Source: Bacteroidota bacterium (lineage in GTDB: Bacteria > Bacteroidota > Rhodothermia > Rhodothermales > UBA10348). From it: a stretch of 41,177 nucleotides of DNA. Shown one piece after another: positions 1 through 8,630 of this stretch (the first letter of the stretch is position 1; each line of letters opens with the position of its first letter). The position numbers were made by a program, and so were the translations under genes. The notes under the pieces were generated by a model that was given only the letters and a program-made list of their open reading frames with translations, was not told the DNA's origin and made no database searches. The stretch is from positions 1-41,177 of the forward strand of contig JACZYD010000010.1 in NCBI GenBank assembly GCA_022571255.1. The letters are read 5' to 3'.

Positions 1-1137
1 GGTCAGTTCCACGGAGTACGTGAGGCTCTGTGTAACCGTAAAATGTGCCGTGGCCACGGTCCCCGAGACCCGGAGAGGGATTCTTGTTCCATCTGAAAAC
101 AGGAGAGCTGCCGTGTCAACGTCTGCGCCGCCCAGAGTCAGTTCGATGGAGACCTCCGTACCAGCGATGGCAACCACATCGCCGATATTAGGCTCAAGCT
201 GTTGACGGGACAGGTGCGTGTACTCAGGGAATACCAGCTCGACATCGAGGCGCTGAATCACGGGACGTCCTGTGACGCGAATATGGAACCAGTCACTCTC
301 GACACCGCGCGAAATGACCCGATAGGAAAGAGTATTTCTGATATCCAGAAAGCGGTGTGAAAAGAGCTTGTTTTCGCCGGATACCATGCCTCTTTGTGTG
401 ACTCGAATTTCTCCCTCGAAAGAGTATTCGATGTCGACTTTGCCCGGAATCTGATCTCCACGGACACTCACTCTCACCTCCACCGAGTCTCCGCGAATAA
501 TTTCGGTATTACCGGGCCGCACAAAAAACGAAAACGCAGCAGGCGGCGTAAACGATTCGGCAGGAGAGAGCATCCTTCGTGAGGCATCGGAAAAAGTGGA
601 CGGACTGGCTCCGATAAAAATAGAAAGTGCGACTGCCGGGATGATCGCCCAGAGGCCGTATCGTCGAATTCGATCTGTTCGAGCCACGTTTTCAAACGTT
701 ATGGGGAAAATGGTTTCTCCGAGCGATCTCGCAGCCCGATCCACGTAGGCGTCTGGTGCGTCACTGTGTGCTCCGTCAGATAACTGAATCATGTTCACCA
801 GTCGGTCTTGTATTTCCGGATACTCCCGGCCGACTGTTCGGGCCATATTCATTTCATCGAACCCGCCTATCCACCCCATATGGAGAGCCACAGGCATTCC
901 GAGCTGATGAATCAAAACACCTGCGATCCCGATACACACCACGCCCAGAATGGCTGACCGATATAAAGGCGCAAGCCACAGTCCGGCTTCCAGGCTTACC
1001 GCAAAAAACCACAATGAAGCGGCGACGATGAAACTGAAAATCAGACCCGACAGTATCGCGTTTCGCGTCACACGCACACGCGTTTTCGAAAGTCTGTTTC
1101 GAATAGACTGGATCAGGTTTCGAGTTTTCTCGCTCAT
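1..1137 (-). CDS. DUF4175 family membrane protein, N-terminal part (3' end beyond window)
   Basis: The frame is open from an ATG at 1137 to the left edge, giving 379 residues without a stop; the carboxyl end lies outside the window. Hydrophobic segments at about residues 27-47 and 61-77 form a hairpin. A third at about 160-178 (beginning YGLWAIIPAVALS) precedes a long extracytoplasmic region of beta-sandwich character rich in Val, Glu and Arg. This architecture, with PEYTHLSRQQLEPNIGD-type text after the third membrane span, matches the DUF4175 proteins of Bacteroidota, which are usually around 1,000 residues or longer and have no established function. I infer an inner-membrane protein with a large periplasmic part. 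It is divergent from the lipoprotein gene at 1285, with 147 bp between them. Family assignment is from overall pattern, not a domain search. Confidence 0.75.
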   Translation of the reverse strand, partial: MSEKTRNLIQSIRNRLSKTRVRVTRNAILSGLIFSFIVAASLWFFAVSLEAGLWLAPLYRSAILGVVCIGIAGVLIHQLGMPVALHMGWIGGFDEMNMARTVGREYPEIQDRLVNMIQLSDGAHSDAPDAYVDRAARSLGETIFPITFENVARTDRIRRYGLWAIIPAVALSIFIGASPSTFSDASRRMLSPAESFTPPAAFSFFVRPGNTEIIRGDSVEVRVSVRGDQIPGKVDIEYSFEGEIRVTQRGMVSGENKLFSHRFLDIRNTLSYRVISRGVESDWFHIRVTGRPVIQRLDVELVFPEYTHLSRQQLEPNIGDVVAIAGTEVSIELTLGGADVDTAALLFSDGTRIPLRVSGTVATAHFTVTQSLTYSVELT

Positions 1138-1284
1138 GGTATACTTTGTCGGACAGAAGGCAGTCTACCGGTCTGACCGTGAAACTGTTTCGAGGAACGA
1201 AACGAATCGCAGAGAAGGATGTACTCTTGCAGGCATTTTTCAATCCGGTGCCTCGGATGATCGAAATATGATACGTGAGAAACA

Positions 1285-1833
1285 ATGATGGAAAAACACA
1301 GATGCGCCTGCCCGGTATTATCAATTTTGTTTCTCCTTTCCTTCATCCTCGTCCAGGGGTGTACTTTTTACGGACAGCAGGATGCCATCCGTCTGACGCG
1401 TGTCCAACTGGATCTCCTTGACGAGCAGGTGCAGCATTCCTACGTGCGTTCTCATGCGACGCTGGGAAGGTTGGAGAATGCCGCTGGAAACAAGGAAGAG
1501 TTAAGGCCACTCGTCGACCGGTACAGACACGTTTTGACCGTTCACGGTGCCCTCGTGAACAGTATTGAACAACGCCGGAAAGGACTTGCCGAATCCATGG
1601 ACTACCGTCTTCTCAGCCGCTCCTTGAGAGCGGGGTTATCCGGGCGCGAACTTGTCAATAGCGCGTACGAGTCCATCGCTGTCGAACTCATGAAACTGTC
1701 CGGTGATTACCAGCCGTCCAATCCGTTTGCGTCTGATGCAGAGTCGATTCTCATTCCTCCTTATTACCGTGCCAGGCAATCGTCTATTGACAGACATACG
1801 GTTGTAGATGGACTCAGGATTCTCAACTATTAG
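1285..1833 (+). CDS. Small putative outer-membrane lipoprotein of unknown function
   Basis: 182 residues. A hydrophobic signal ends in a convincing lipobox (LVQGC, Cys26), so the mature protein should be lipid-anchored at Cys26 and probably exported to the outer membrane. After the anchor the protein is hydrophilic and predicted mainly helical, with segments such as LTRVQLDLLDEQVQHS and a middle section rich in Arg, Glu and Leu. I recognise no catalytic motif. Two adjacent ATG codons (1285 and 1288) are possible starts, and the signal works with either. The gene ends 26 bp before the preferred start of the TonB-dependent receptor, so the two are probably cotranscribed. The lipoprotein could be an accessory of that receptor, but it has no SusD-like length or motifs. 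Function unknown. Confidence 0.7.
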   Translation: MMEKHRCACPVLSILFLLSFILVQGCTFYGQQDAIRLTRVQLDLLDEQVQHSYVRSHATLGRLENAAGNKEELRPLVDRYRHVLTVHGALVNSIEQRRKGLAESMDYRLLSRSLRAGLSGRELVNSAYESIAVELMKLSGDYQPSNPFASDAESILIPPYYRARQSSIDRHTVVDGLRILNY

Positions 1834-1858
1834 GCAAGCATTGACAGGTCTCGGTGCC

Positions 1859-3865
1859 ATGCGGGGTGTATTGCTGATTGTCTGCTGTTGCGGACCGATT
1901 GTTTCATTTGCTCAGTCGGGCTCTACAAAGCCAGACTCCCTTCTTTCGTTCGAGTTGTCCGAAATCGTCATAGGTTCGGGTGAAAAAGAGCGGTACCGCC
2001 AAACCGAGGTGCGACGCATCACACTGGCCGATCTGATTCAACAGGATGCACTGTCGGCGGCCGATCTGGTGCGATTGATTCCGTCGGCGTATCTGCAGAC
2101 GAATTCGAGAGGAGAGTCACTCATCTATCTGCGAAACGCAGGTGAGCGCCAGGTCGCACTGTTTCTCGACGGAGCTGCGCTGAATATTCCGTGGGACAAT
2201 CGTATGGATCTGAGTATGATTCCGAGTGGGGTTGTCGGAGAAATCGAGGTATCCCGCGGCGCACCTTCTGTGCTCTACGGCACGAATGTGATCGGAGGTG
2301 CGGTGAATTTGCATTCGCGCAGTCTCGATCAAACGGGATCACTCTTTGAAGTCCAGGGTCAATCCGGTACGCAGAGAAATCGAGGTATGCAGGGCGCGGT
2401 GCTCTACAGGAGCGCAGTCGCGACGGCATTTCTGGCAGGAAATATTTCGTCATCAGACGGGCTGCCCATATCGAGCAATGCAAACTTTGCGTTCAGTCAA
2501 TCCGAAAGCTCTGTTCGGACCAACACAGATCGAAAGCTTGCCAGTGGTTATTTCCGATATACACGGTCACTATCGGATGTCACGAAACTCGGAATATCGT
2601 TTTTACATACCGATGCAAGAAAAGGAATTGCACCGGAAAGCCATCTGGACCCGACCACCCAGAAAGTCCGATTCTGGAGATACCCCACCTGGCTGAACAC
2701 CATGCTCATCCTGAGTGCCGAATCCCACATGGGCGCTGCTACTGAAATCAGGGTTACCGCCTGGTTTGGTGAGTTCAAGCAGACGATCGATCAGTATAAT
2801 TCGGCGCTCTACCAGGTGAGAAGTAAAACAGAGGAAGGGCGTGATCGGAGCGCGGGTGTGCGGGTCGTATCCGCTTCTGGTTTAAAGGACGGAACCCTTC
2901 GGCTCGCCTTGAATTTTTCCACCTCCCGCCATCGAGAGATTATTACCACGTACTCACAGTCGAAATCGGTATCCGAACCCTCGCAAAATTTTTATCGTCA
3001 GCATCTTTATTCCGTGGGTACCGAATATCGGAGATCTCTGTCGTCGAAGACTTCTGTACTGGCTGGAATCAGTTTCGACGGTGCTCTTACTCCCGAGACA
3101 GGGGATAAGCCGTCGCGTTCGGGAATGACGGCAGCCGGACTGAATGGCAGTCTGGTGGGTGAACTTGGTCACGATTTTGTCCTACATACATCTATCGGGC
3201 GAAAAGTAAGATTTCCGACGATGCGGGAATTATTTGGTGATGCATTGGACACGTTTCAGATCAACGAAGATCTGAAACCCGAAAGTGCATATATGGTGGA
3301 TATTGGATTCGAGAAAATGTCGGATGCGGTCAGCGGTGGGGTCACATTTTTTGCAAGGCGTACATTTGATACAATTGACCGAATCAATATCGTTGTTGAT
3401 GGCGATAAGAAACGACGTAGAGTGAATCTCGACGGAAGCCGGGTGTGGGGTGTGGAATTGACAGGAAGTGCAAGGCTCGCAGAGCTGATCACGCTGGACG
3501 GTCATTTGATCTGGTCGAGCCCCGTTGCATTCGTTGATGATGGGCGACGCCCGATGAACGAAAAGCCACAACTGCTGTCGACGCTTTCCATTCAGGCCAG
3601 ATCGCGATGGGGTGGAACGATCCGTATAACGTCGATAATGACCGGGCGAGCCTACAGTTTGCAGCCCGACAACACACAGTCCCGACTGGCCGAATCGCTG
3701 GTTATTAATATCCGTGGGGCGCTGCGAAAATATTTCAGTCCCAGCAGAATATTCGTCGAGGCATTTGCGGGCATAAATAATATTACGGACCAGCTGACGC
3801 TTCCACAGCTCGGACTTCCCGGTCCCGGGCGCGAAATTCACTTCGGGATCAGTTTGTCACGCTGA
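1859..3865 (+). CDS. TonB-dependent outer-membrane receptor
   Basis: About 668 residues from the start I prefer. A frame is open from an ATG at 1808, but that start overlaps the lipoprotein gene. The ATG at 1859 gives a compact signal peptide (MRGVLLIVCCCGPIVSFAQ). A plug domain follows at about residues 30-150, with typical features: a segment resembling a TonB box region (LSEIVIGSGEKER), LIPSAYLQTNSRGES, and the RGAPSVLYGTNVIGGAVNL signature. The remainder alternates short polar and aromatic stretches expected of a 22-strand barrel and ends FGISLSR. There is no CarboxypepD_reg-like N-terminal domain, so it is not a SusC type. It would import a siderophore, cobalamin or another large ligand using TonB energy. 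The substrate cannot be read from the sequence and no riboswitch was seen upstream. Confidence 0.9.
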   Translation: MRGVLLIVCCCGPIVSFAQSGSTKPDSLLSFELSEIVIGSGEKERYRQTEVRRITLADLIQQDALSAADLVRLIPSAYLQTNSRGESLIYLRNAGERQVALFLDGAALNIPWDNRMDLSMIPSGVVGEIEVSRGAPSVLYGTNVIGGAVNLHSRSLDQTGSLFEVQGQSGTQRNRGMQGAVLYRSAVATAFLAGNISSSDGLPISSNANFAFSQSESSVRTNTDRKLASGYFRYTRSLSDVTKLGISFLHTDARKGIAPESHLDPTTQKVRFWRYPTWLNTMLILSAESHMGAATEIRVTAWFGEFKQTIDQYNSALYQVRSKTEEGRDRSAGVRVVSASGLKDGTLRLALNFSTSRHREIITTYSQSKSVSEPSQNFYRQHLYSVGTEYRRSLSSKTSVLAGISFDGALTPETGDKPSRSGMTAAGLNGSLVGELGHDFVLHTSIGRKVRFPTMRELFGDALDTFQINEDLKPESAYMVDIGFEKMSDAVSGGVTFFARRTFDTIDRINIVVDGDKKRRRVNLDGSRVWGVELTGSARLAELITLDGHLIWSSPVAFVDDGRRPMNEKPQLLSTLSIQARSRWGGTIRITSIMTGRAYSLQPDNTQSRLAESLVINIRGALRKYFSPSRIFVEAFAGINNITDQLTLPQLGLPGPGREIHFGISLSR

Positions 3866-3870
3866 GGCCT

Positions 3871-4158
3871 TCACCGAATCGACTCGTGGCTCCAGGCTTG
3901 TGGAGGCGCAGCAAACCACTTTTTCGTTTTCTTCCAAGTCGTCAGAAATAATTGGCTCGAACGGTAATTGTTGAGGCATTCTTCAGAATCCCAAAGACTG
4001 TATGTACTCAGGATGTTCGGATACCTGCTATCCTGCAGTAATTTCAGAGAGCGACACCCTGGAGCAGACCGGATTTTTTCTGCGCTCTCATCGAAAAGCT
4101 CCAGAAATGCAGCTACCTTGTCAGGGTGAAAAGTCATTCGTACAAGCCGCACGGTCAT
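3871..4158 (-). CDS. Antibiotic-biosynthesis-monooxygenase (ABM) fold protein
   Basis: 95 residues, the usual size of a single ABM/dimeric alpha-beta barrel domain. The pattern fits the family: an N-terminal strand (TVRLVRMTFHPDK), a helix with FLELFDESAEKIRSAPGC, a second strand LKLLQDSRYPNILSTYSLW, then DSEECLNNYRSS and a final helix. Family members range from heme-degrading or quinol monooxygenases to proteins of unknown activity, so no substrate should be assumed. Its ATG overlaps the pyrF stop codon by four bases (ATGA), so it is likely translationally coupled to pyrF. It ends six bases from the convergent TonB receptor gene. The link to pyrimidine synthesis is positional only. Confidence 0.7.
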   Translation of the reverse strand: MTVRLVRMTFHPDKVAAFLELFDESAEKIRSAPGCRSLKLLQDSRYPNILSTYSLWDSEECLNNYRSSQLFLTTWKKTKKWFAAPPQAWSHESIR

Positions 4159-4970
4159 CGGTAGGCTACCTCCGAACGCATCACATCGGTGGCAGACGCT
4201 GCAGCCTCTGCGAAATCTTTCCCGGAAGAGGCGAAGATGATTTTCCGGCTGCTGTTGATAAGAACAGGTCCCGAGCCGGCGACTCGCATCACGTCTTCAG
4301 CGCTTGCGCCCTGGGCTCCTGTACCAGGAATAAGGAATGGAGTTTCGGGGCAAATATGCCTGAGTTCGGCCAGGCTGTGTAGATCCGACGCACCGGCGAC
4401 AAGACCAACGGTTCCGCGTGAAGCGGCATCCCAATCGAGGCTGGCGATGGCGATCCGCTGATAAAGAGGAATACCTTTTGTTTGCAACAGTTGAAAATCG
4501 TCACCTCCCGGATTAGACGTCCGGGCCAGGATGAACGCAGCCTTTTCGGGGTGTTGCAGGAAAGGAAGCACGGAGTCTGATCCCATGTAAGGAGAAATAG
4601 TAACCGCATCGAAAGAAAGATCTTCCAGGAGCGCTTTTGCATAGAACCGGGCCGAATTCCCGATATCGCCTCGTTTGGCATCGGCTATCGTGATAACGTC
4701 CCGAGGAATCTGCTTCAGAACATCTTCGACTACACTCCATCCGTTTCTTCCAATGGCTTCAAAAAAAGCCAGATTCAGCTTGAAGGCAACCACTTTTTCG
4801 GCCGTCGCTTCGATGATCTGACAGCAGAATTCCCTTATGGCATCTTCGATAGAACTCTTTTCTGTCAGTGCCTTGGGAATTCGGGCCGGATCCGGATCCA
4901 GTCCGACACAGACGACCGAATGGCTTGTTTCACAGCGGGACCGCAATTTTGAGGCGAATGGCAAACTCAT
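4155..4970 (-). CDS. pyrF: Orotidine 5'-phosphate decarboxylase (type 2)
   Basis: 271 residues, the length of the longer type-2 subfamily rather than the roughly 230-residue E. coli form. It decarboxylates OMP to UMP in the last step of de novo pyrimidine synthesis, in the cytoplasm. The beta-1 motif VVCVGLDPDPARIP contains the first substrate Asp. AFKLNLAFFE carries Lys64. The catalytic D-x-K-x-x-D signature is in IADAKRGDIGNSARFYA (Asp97, Lys99, Asp102). ISPYMGSDSVLPFL and the C-terminal PGTGAQGASAEDVMR phosphate-binding region are also present. The ATG at 4970 gives the standard N-terminus. The downstream ABM-fold gene overlaps its stop codon. A 243 bp divergent gap separates it from the acyl-CoA dehydrogenase, so its promoter is probably there, though I could not define one. 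Confidence 0.96.
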   Translation of the reverse strand: MSLPFASKLRSRCETSHSVVCVGLDPDPARIPKALTEKSSIEDAIREFCCQIIEATAEKVVAFKLNLAFFEAIGRNGWSVVEDVLKQIPRDVITIADAKRGDIGNSARFYAKALLEDLSFDAVTISPYMGSDSVLPFLQHPEKAAFILARTSNPGGDDFQLLQTKGIPLYQRIAIASLDWDAASRGTVGLVAGASDLHSLAELRHICPETPFLIPGTGAQGASAEDVMRVAGSGPVLINSSRKIIFASSGKDFAEAAASATDVMRSEVAYR

Positions 4971-5213
4971 GAATCCGTTAAAGCACTGATGACTGCTCCA
5001 GGCAGGCCGAATATAATAACGGCTGAAACCTGATTCTTGAACATGTTGGAATCCGGTCCTGAAATATCACTGACAACGGCCATATTACGGGTATCTTGAC
5101 AAACATTCAGAGAGTGTGATCGTGCAACAACGCTATTCTTTTGCATATATATACACACGTGCAGCAGTTCAGGGCTTGGGAAAGCCATCGTTTATTTAAT
5201 CCGGTAGAAAATT

Positions 5214-7247
5214 ATGGGGCTGGGAAAGCTTAAACTGAAAAACATCTCGGACCGGGATCAGAAAATGATCGCGGATATCGATATAATGATGGGGCCGGAA
5301 CCGGCTTCCATGGGATTTGCGAAAAACCTGTTCTGGGGAAGGTTTCAGGAAAAAACGGTGTTACCATATCCGTCCGTGAGTTCCGAGGAGAAAATCAAGT
5401 GTGACGCTCTTCTCGAGAAGCTGGAAGATTATCTCAAAAATGAACACCCGAGTATTCAGATTGATCAGGAAGAAAGAATTCCGAAGTGGTGCATCGACCG
5501 CCTTTTTTCTCTCGGCGTAATGGGCATGACGGTTCCCGAAGAGTACGGAGGGCTGGGCCTGGGAATTACATGTTATAACCAGGCGCTGGAGATGCTGGGG
5601 AGATATTGTGGATCCAGCGCAGTTATGGTTTCCGCTCACCAGTCCATCGGCTGCAAGGCGATCATGCTTTTTGGCACTGAAAAACAGAAAAAGGAATTTC
5701 TTCCCGGGGTTGCCCGAAAATACCTGTCCGCTTTCTGCCTGTCTGAGCCGAACGTGGGTTCCGATGCCGCAGGTCAGGAAACACGCTGTGTGCTGAGTGA
5801 TGATGGGACACATTTTATTCTGAATGGGGAAAAGAAATGGAGCACTTCCGGCGCAATCAGTGGTCTGTTCACCATAATGGCAAAGCAGTCCATCGTAGAT
5901 GCCACTACCGGAATTGAAAAAGAGGCGGTAACAGCGCTCATCTGTACGCCTGATCTCGAAGGAATTGAGATATTTGAGTCCAATCGCAGTAAAGCCGGTA
6001 TCCGTGGTACGTGGCAGGCCAGAATTCGATTTACCAATGTGAAGGTGCCCAGGGAAAACGTGCTTCATAAAGAAGGGAGGGGCCTTCAGGTTGCTCTGAC
6101 GTGTCTGAACTTCGGGCGCTGCACACTTTCCGCCGGTGTAATGGGCGGTGCAAAACGAGCGATGGACCAGAGTATCAAGTGGGTTCAGACGAGATACCAG
6201 TTCGACCGGCCTCTCGCTGATTTTGAACTTGTACAGATGCGTATTGCTCGAATGGCGGCTTATACATTTGCCATGGACGCGATGCTTTACCTCATGACCG
6301 GGATTCTGGATCGCGAGGATACCGATATCATGGTTGAAACCGCTATCACGAAAGTATTCTGTTCGGAATTCGGATGGCAGGTGATAGACGACGCACTCGA
6401 GATCATGGGTGGTGAAGGATACGTCGCAGAAAACGAGTTGGAACGCATCTGGCGTGATAATCGCATTCATCGAATCGTTGAGGGTTCTAACGAGGTGATG
6501 TTGCCCTTCATATTCGCATACGGTGGAAAACAGCTGGCCGAGCAGATGTTCGGAATTCAGGAGGCCGTAAGCTGGAATCTGGAGACTGACGTGTCGTCGA
6601 ACGTGAAGCGAATTGCAACCAATCTGGCCGATCCGCGACTGTTGAAAAGAGCCATTCCGCTTGCTGCGCAATTGTTCGCCGGATACCGCCCGGGGGCTCC
6701 GCAAATCAAGTCTGTACACGATTCGCTGCGCGACCAGACAAATCGTCTTTCGAATCTGATTCAACACCACTCGCATTCTTTCAAGATGGCGAGCAAGTGG
6801 TTCAGAGAAGACATCGTCACGAGGCAAGCTGTGCAGGCTCGTCTGGCGAACAGCGCGATGTATCTTTTTGCGCTTTCTGCGAGCCTCTCAAAAATGGATT
6901 CACTGATCCGAAACAAAGATCGATCCGTGGACTACGAGCGAGACGCGGCTGCCTTTGAGCATGTTTTTGATCTTCTGGAAAAAATGATCCGGGATGATCT
7001 CGGAGACATCAGGACGTCGTCGGACAAAAGCATGTTGAAAGCCGCCAGTGCTGCGAGGCGACAAAACGATTTACTGCCGAACGAAGACTTTTATATTCAC
7101 GAGGCGTCCCCCATTGCTGCGGGTACCGGAAAACCTGTCCGACCAGAATTGTTCAAGCGATTCAGTTTGGACCACCAGACCGAGACGGGTGGAGACGGTT
7201 ATGTCGACGAGGCCGGCTTATCCAGGCAGGGTCACCTACCTGTTTAG
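5214..7247 (+). CDS. Acyl-CoA dehydrogenase, long VLCAD/ACAD9-like form
   Basis: 677 residues, longer than the roughly 380-400 of a simple acyl-CoA dehydrogenase and a little longer than the roughly 600-residue forms common in Bacteroidota. It should oxidise acyl-CoA to trans-2-enoyl-CoA with FAD, passing electrons to an electron-transfer flavoprotein. An N-terminal leader is followed by the helical domain with MTVPEEYGGLGLG, then the flavin-binding middle domain with AFCLSEPNVGSDAA and GEKKWSTSG. The C-terminal helical domain has IMGGEGYVAENELERIWRD and the catalytic-base loop IVEGSNEV, with Glu423 in the expected place. Residues from about 440 form the extra helical domain of VLCAD/ACAD9-type enzymes. 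The final forty residues are Gly- and polar-rich and less typical. It is a single-gene unit convergent with serS. Chain-length preference cannot be told. Confidence 0.92.
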   Translation: MGLGKLKLKNISDRDQKMIADIDIMMGPEPASMGFAKNLFWGRFQEKTVLPYPSVSSEEKIKCDALLEKLEDYLKNEHPSIQIDQEERIPKWCIDRLFSLGVMGMTVPEEYGGLGLGITCYNQALEMLGRYCGSSAVMVSAHQSIGCKAIMLFGTEKQKKEFLPGVARKYLSAFCLSEPNVGSDAAGQETRCVLSDDGTHFILNGEKKWSTSGAISGLFTIMAKQSIVDATTGIEKEAVTALICTPDLEGIEIFESNRSKAGIRGTWQARIRFTNVKVPRENVLHKEGRGLQVALTCLNFGRCTLSAGVMGGAKRAMDQSIKWVQTRYQFDRPLADFELVQMRIARMAAYTFAMDAMLYLMTGILDREDTDIMVETAITKVFCSEFGWQVIDDALEIMGGEGYVAENELERIWRDNRIHRIVEGSNEVMLPFIFAYGGKQLAEQMFGIQEAVSWNLETDVSSNVKRIATNLADPRLLKRAIPLAAQLFAGYRPGAPQIKSVHDSLRDQTNRLSNLIQHHSHSFKMASKWFREDIVTRQAVQARLANSAMYLFALSASLSKMDSLIRNKDRSVDYERDAAAFEHVFDLLEKMIRDDLGDIRTSSDKSMLKAASAARRQNDLLPNEDFYIHEASPIAAGTGKPVRPELFKRFSLDHQTETGGDGYVDEAGLSRQGHLPV

Positions 7248-7314
7248 GGGCTTTTTCCATCAGGAAGTGTTAGCAGGCCCTGGTTGTTGACAGGCCGTAG
7301 AGCGGGCACGTGTA

Positions 7315-8595
7315 TCACCCGATCGTATCAAATCCTGTATACGGACGGAGGACGTCGGGAATGGCAACCGTACCGTCTGCATGCTGGTTGTTTTCCAGCA
7401 ATGCGGCCACCACTCGCGGAATCGCAAGCGCACTTCCATTGAGTGTGTGCAGGATCTGCAATTTCGATCCATCCGACGGTCGGTAGCGGATCTGCATTCT
7501 TCGGGCCTGGAATGCCTCGAAGTTTGATATTGACGAGACTTCCAACCAGCGTTTCTGCGCGGCACTCCACACTTCCAGATCGTACTTTTTTGACTGCGTA
7601 AAACCCATATCTCCAGTACACATCAGAAGTCGCCGATACGGCAATTCCAGCTTTTTCAGTATCGACTCTGCGTCTTCTCGCAGCGACTCCAGAGCCTCAT
7701 AACTTTTTTCAGGATGGACGAACTGGACCAGCTCGACTTTATCAAACTGATGTATCCGGTTCAAACCGCGAACGGTTTTGCCGTGAGAGCCCGCTTCCCG
7801 TCGAAAACACGGCGTATACGCACAAAACTTGATCGGGAGATCAGATTCCGGGATGATGTCATCCCGAAAAAAATTGGTAACCGGAATCTCGGCTGTGGGT
7901 ATCAGGAACAGGCCGTCCCGCTTGATCTCGTACATCATATCCTCTTTATCCGGAAGTTGACCGGTCCCGGTCGCCGATGCATTGTTCACGACAAGAGGCG
8001 CCTGTATCTCAATATATCCTCCTTCCTCTACAGCAACATCCAGGAAAAAATTTATCAGCGCTCGCTGAAGGCGCGCGCCCTTCCCCGTATAGAAAGGAAA
8101 TCCGGCACCGGCGACTTTACTGCCCCTGTCAAAATCAGCGAGGTCGTATTTCTCAAGAATCTCCCAGTGCAGCAGCGGATCAAAATCCAGTTCGGGACGA
8201 AGCCCGTATTCTTTCACCACACGGTTATCTTCCGGGCTTTTTCCAATCGGGACCGATGTATGAGGAATATTGGGTACGACGAGAAGCAAAATATTCAATA
8301 TGGCCTCCGTCTCCCGGACAAGCTCTTCCACTTCTTTTGCACGCGACTTCAGCTTGCCTGCGTTCGCCATGGCGACGCGAGCAGCTTTCTGCTCGCCGTC
8401 TCGCATAAGCCGGCCAATTTTTTTGGCTTCGTCATTGGCTTCGGTGCGAATATCCTGCAATTCCGTGACGGCTGCCCGGTGACGCTCATCGGCCTCGAGA
8501 ATGGAACTGACCACGGAAACCTCTTCCGTGCCTTTCTGCGCGATGGCTCGTCGTACAAGATCGGGGTGTTCGCGAATAAATTGTGCGTCTAACAT
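7315..8595 (-). CDS. serS: Seryl-tRNA synthetase
   Basis: 426 residues, the standard size. It charges tRNA-Ser (and tRNA-Sec where present) with serine in the cytoplasm. The N-terminal region (about 1-110) is the two-helix antiparallel coiled-coil arm that contacts the tRNA long variable arm, here Lys-, Glu- and Ala-rich. The class II catalytic core follows: IPTAEIPVTNF serine-binding loop, motif 2 with CFRREAGSHGKTVRGLNR (around residues 263-282), and motif 3 in GSALAIPRVVAALLENNQ (around 386). The end, IPDVLRPYTGFDTIG, is the usual C-terminus. The ATG at 8595 gives the canonical start MLDAQFIREHPDLVRRA. It lies 35 bp downstream of the RfbD-like gene and probably shares transcription with it. 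Confidence 0.97.
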   Translation of the reverse strand: MLDAQFIREHPDLVRRAIAQKGTEEVSVVSSILEADERHRAAVTELQDIRTEANDEAKKIGRLMRDGEQKAARVAMANAGKLKSRAKEVEELVRETEAILNILLLVVPNIPHTSVPIGKSPEDNRVVKEYGLRPELDFDPLLHWEILEKYDLADFDRGSKVAGAGFPFYTGKGARLQRALINFFLDVAVEEGGYIEIQAPLVVNNASATGTGQLPDKEDMMYEIKRDGLFLIPTAEIPVTNFFRDDIIPESDLPIKFCAYTPCFRREAGSHGKTVRGLNRIHQFDKVELVQFVHPEKSYEALESLREDAESILKKLELPYRRLLMCTGDMGFTQSKKYDLEVWSAAQKRWLEVSSISNFEAFQARRMQIRYRPSDGSKLQILHTLNGSALAIPRVVAALLENNQHADGTVAIPDVLRPYTGFDTIG

Positions 8596-8630
8596 GATTT
8601 ACCAGTAAGGGTCGGTCGATAAAGAGCCAT

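Noticed and set aside
1808-1858. Earlier ATG for the TonB-dependent receptor
   Set aside because: It overlaps the lipoprotein gene by 26 bp and lengthens the signal peptide without need; ATG 1859 is cleaner.
4967-5188. 73-codon minus-strand frame overlapping the pyrF start
   Set aside because: No recognisable domain, poor amino-acid composition for a protein, and it fills the divergent gap between pyrF and the acyl-CoA dehydrogenase where promoters are expected.
5361-6827. Long antisense open frame of 488 codons across the acyl-CoA dehydrogenase
   Set aside because: Shadow of a strongly supported gene; composition is His/Arg/Cys-rich and shows no domain.
7714-8592. Antisense open frame of 292 codons across serS
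   Set aside because: Shadow of serS, whose class II motifs are complete on the minus strand.
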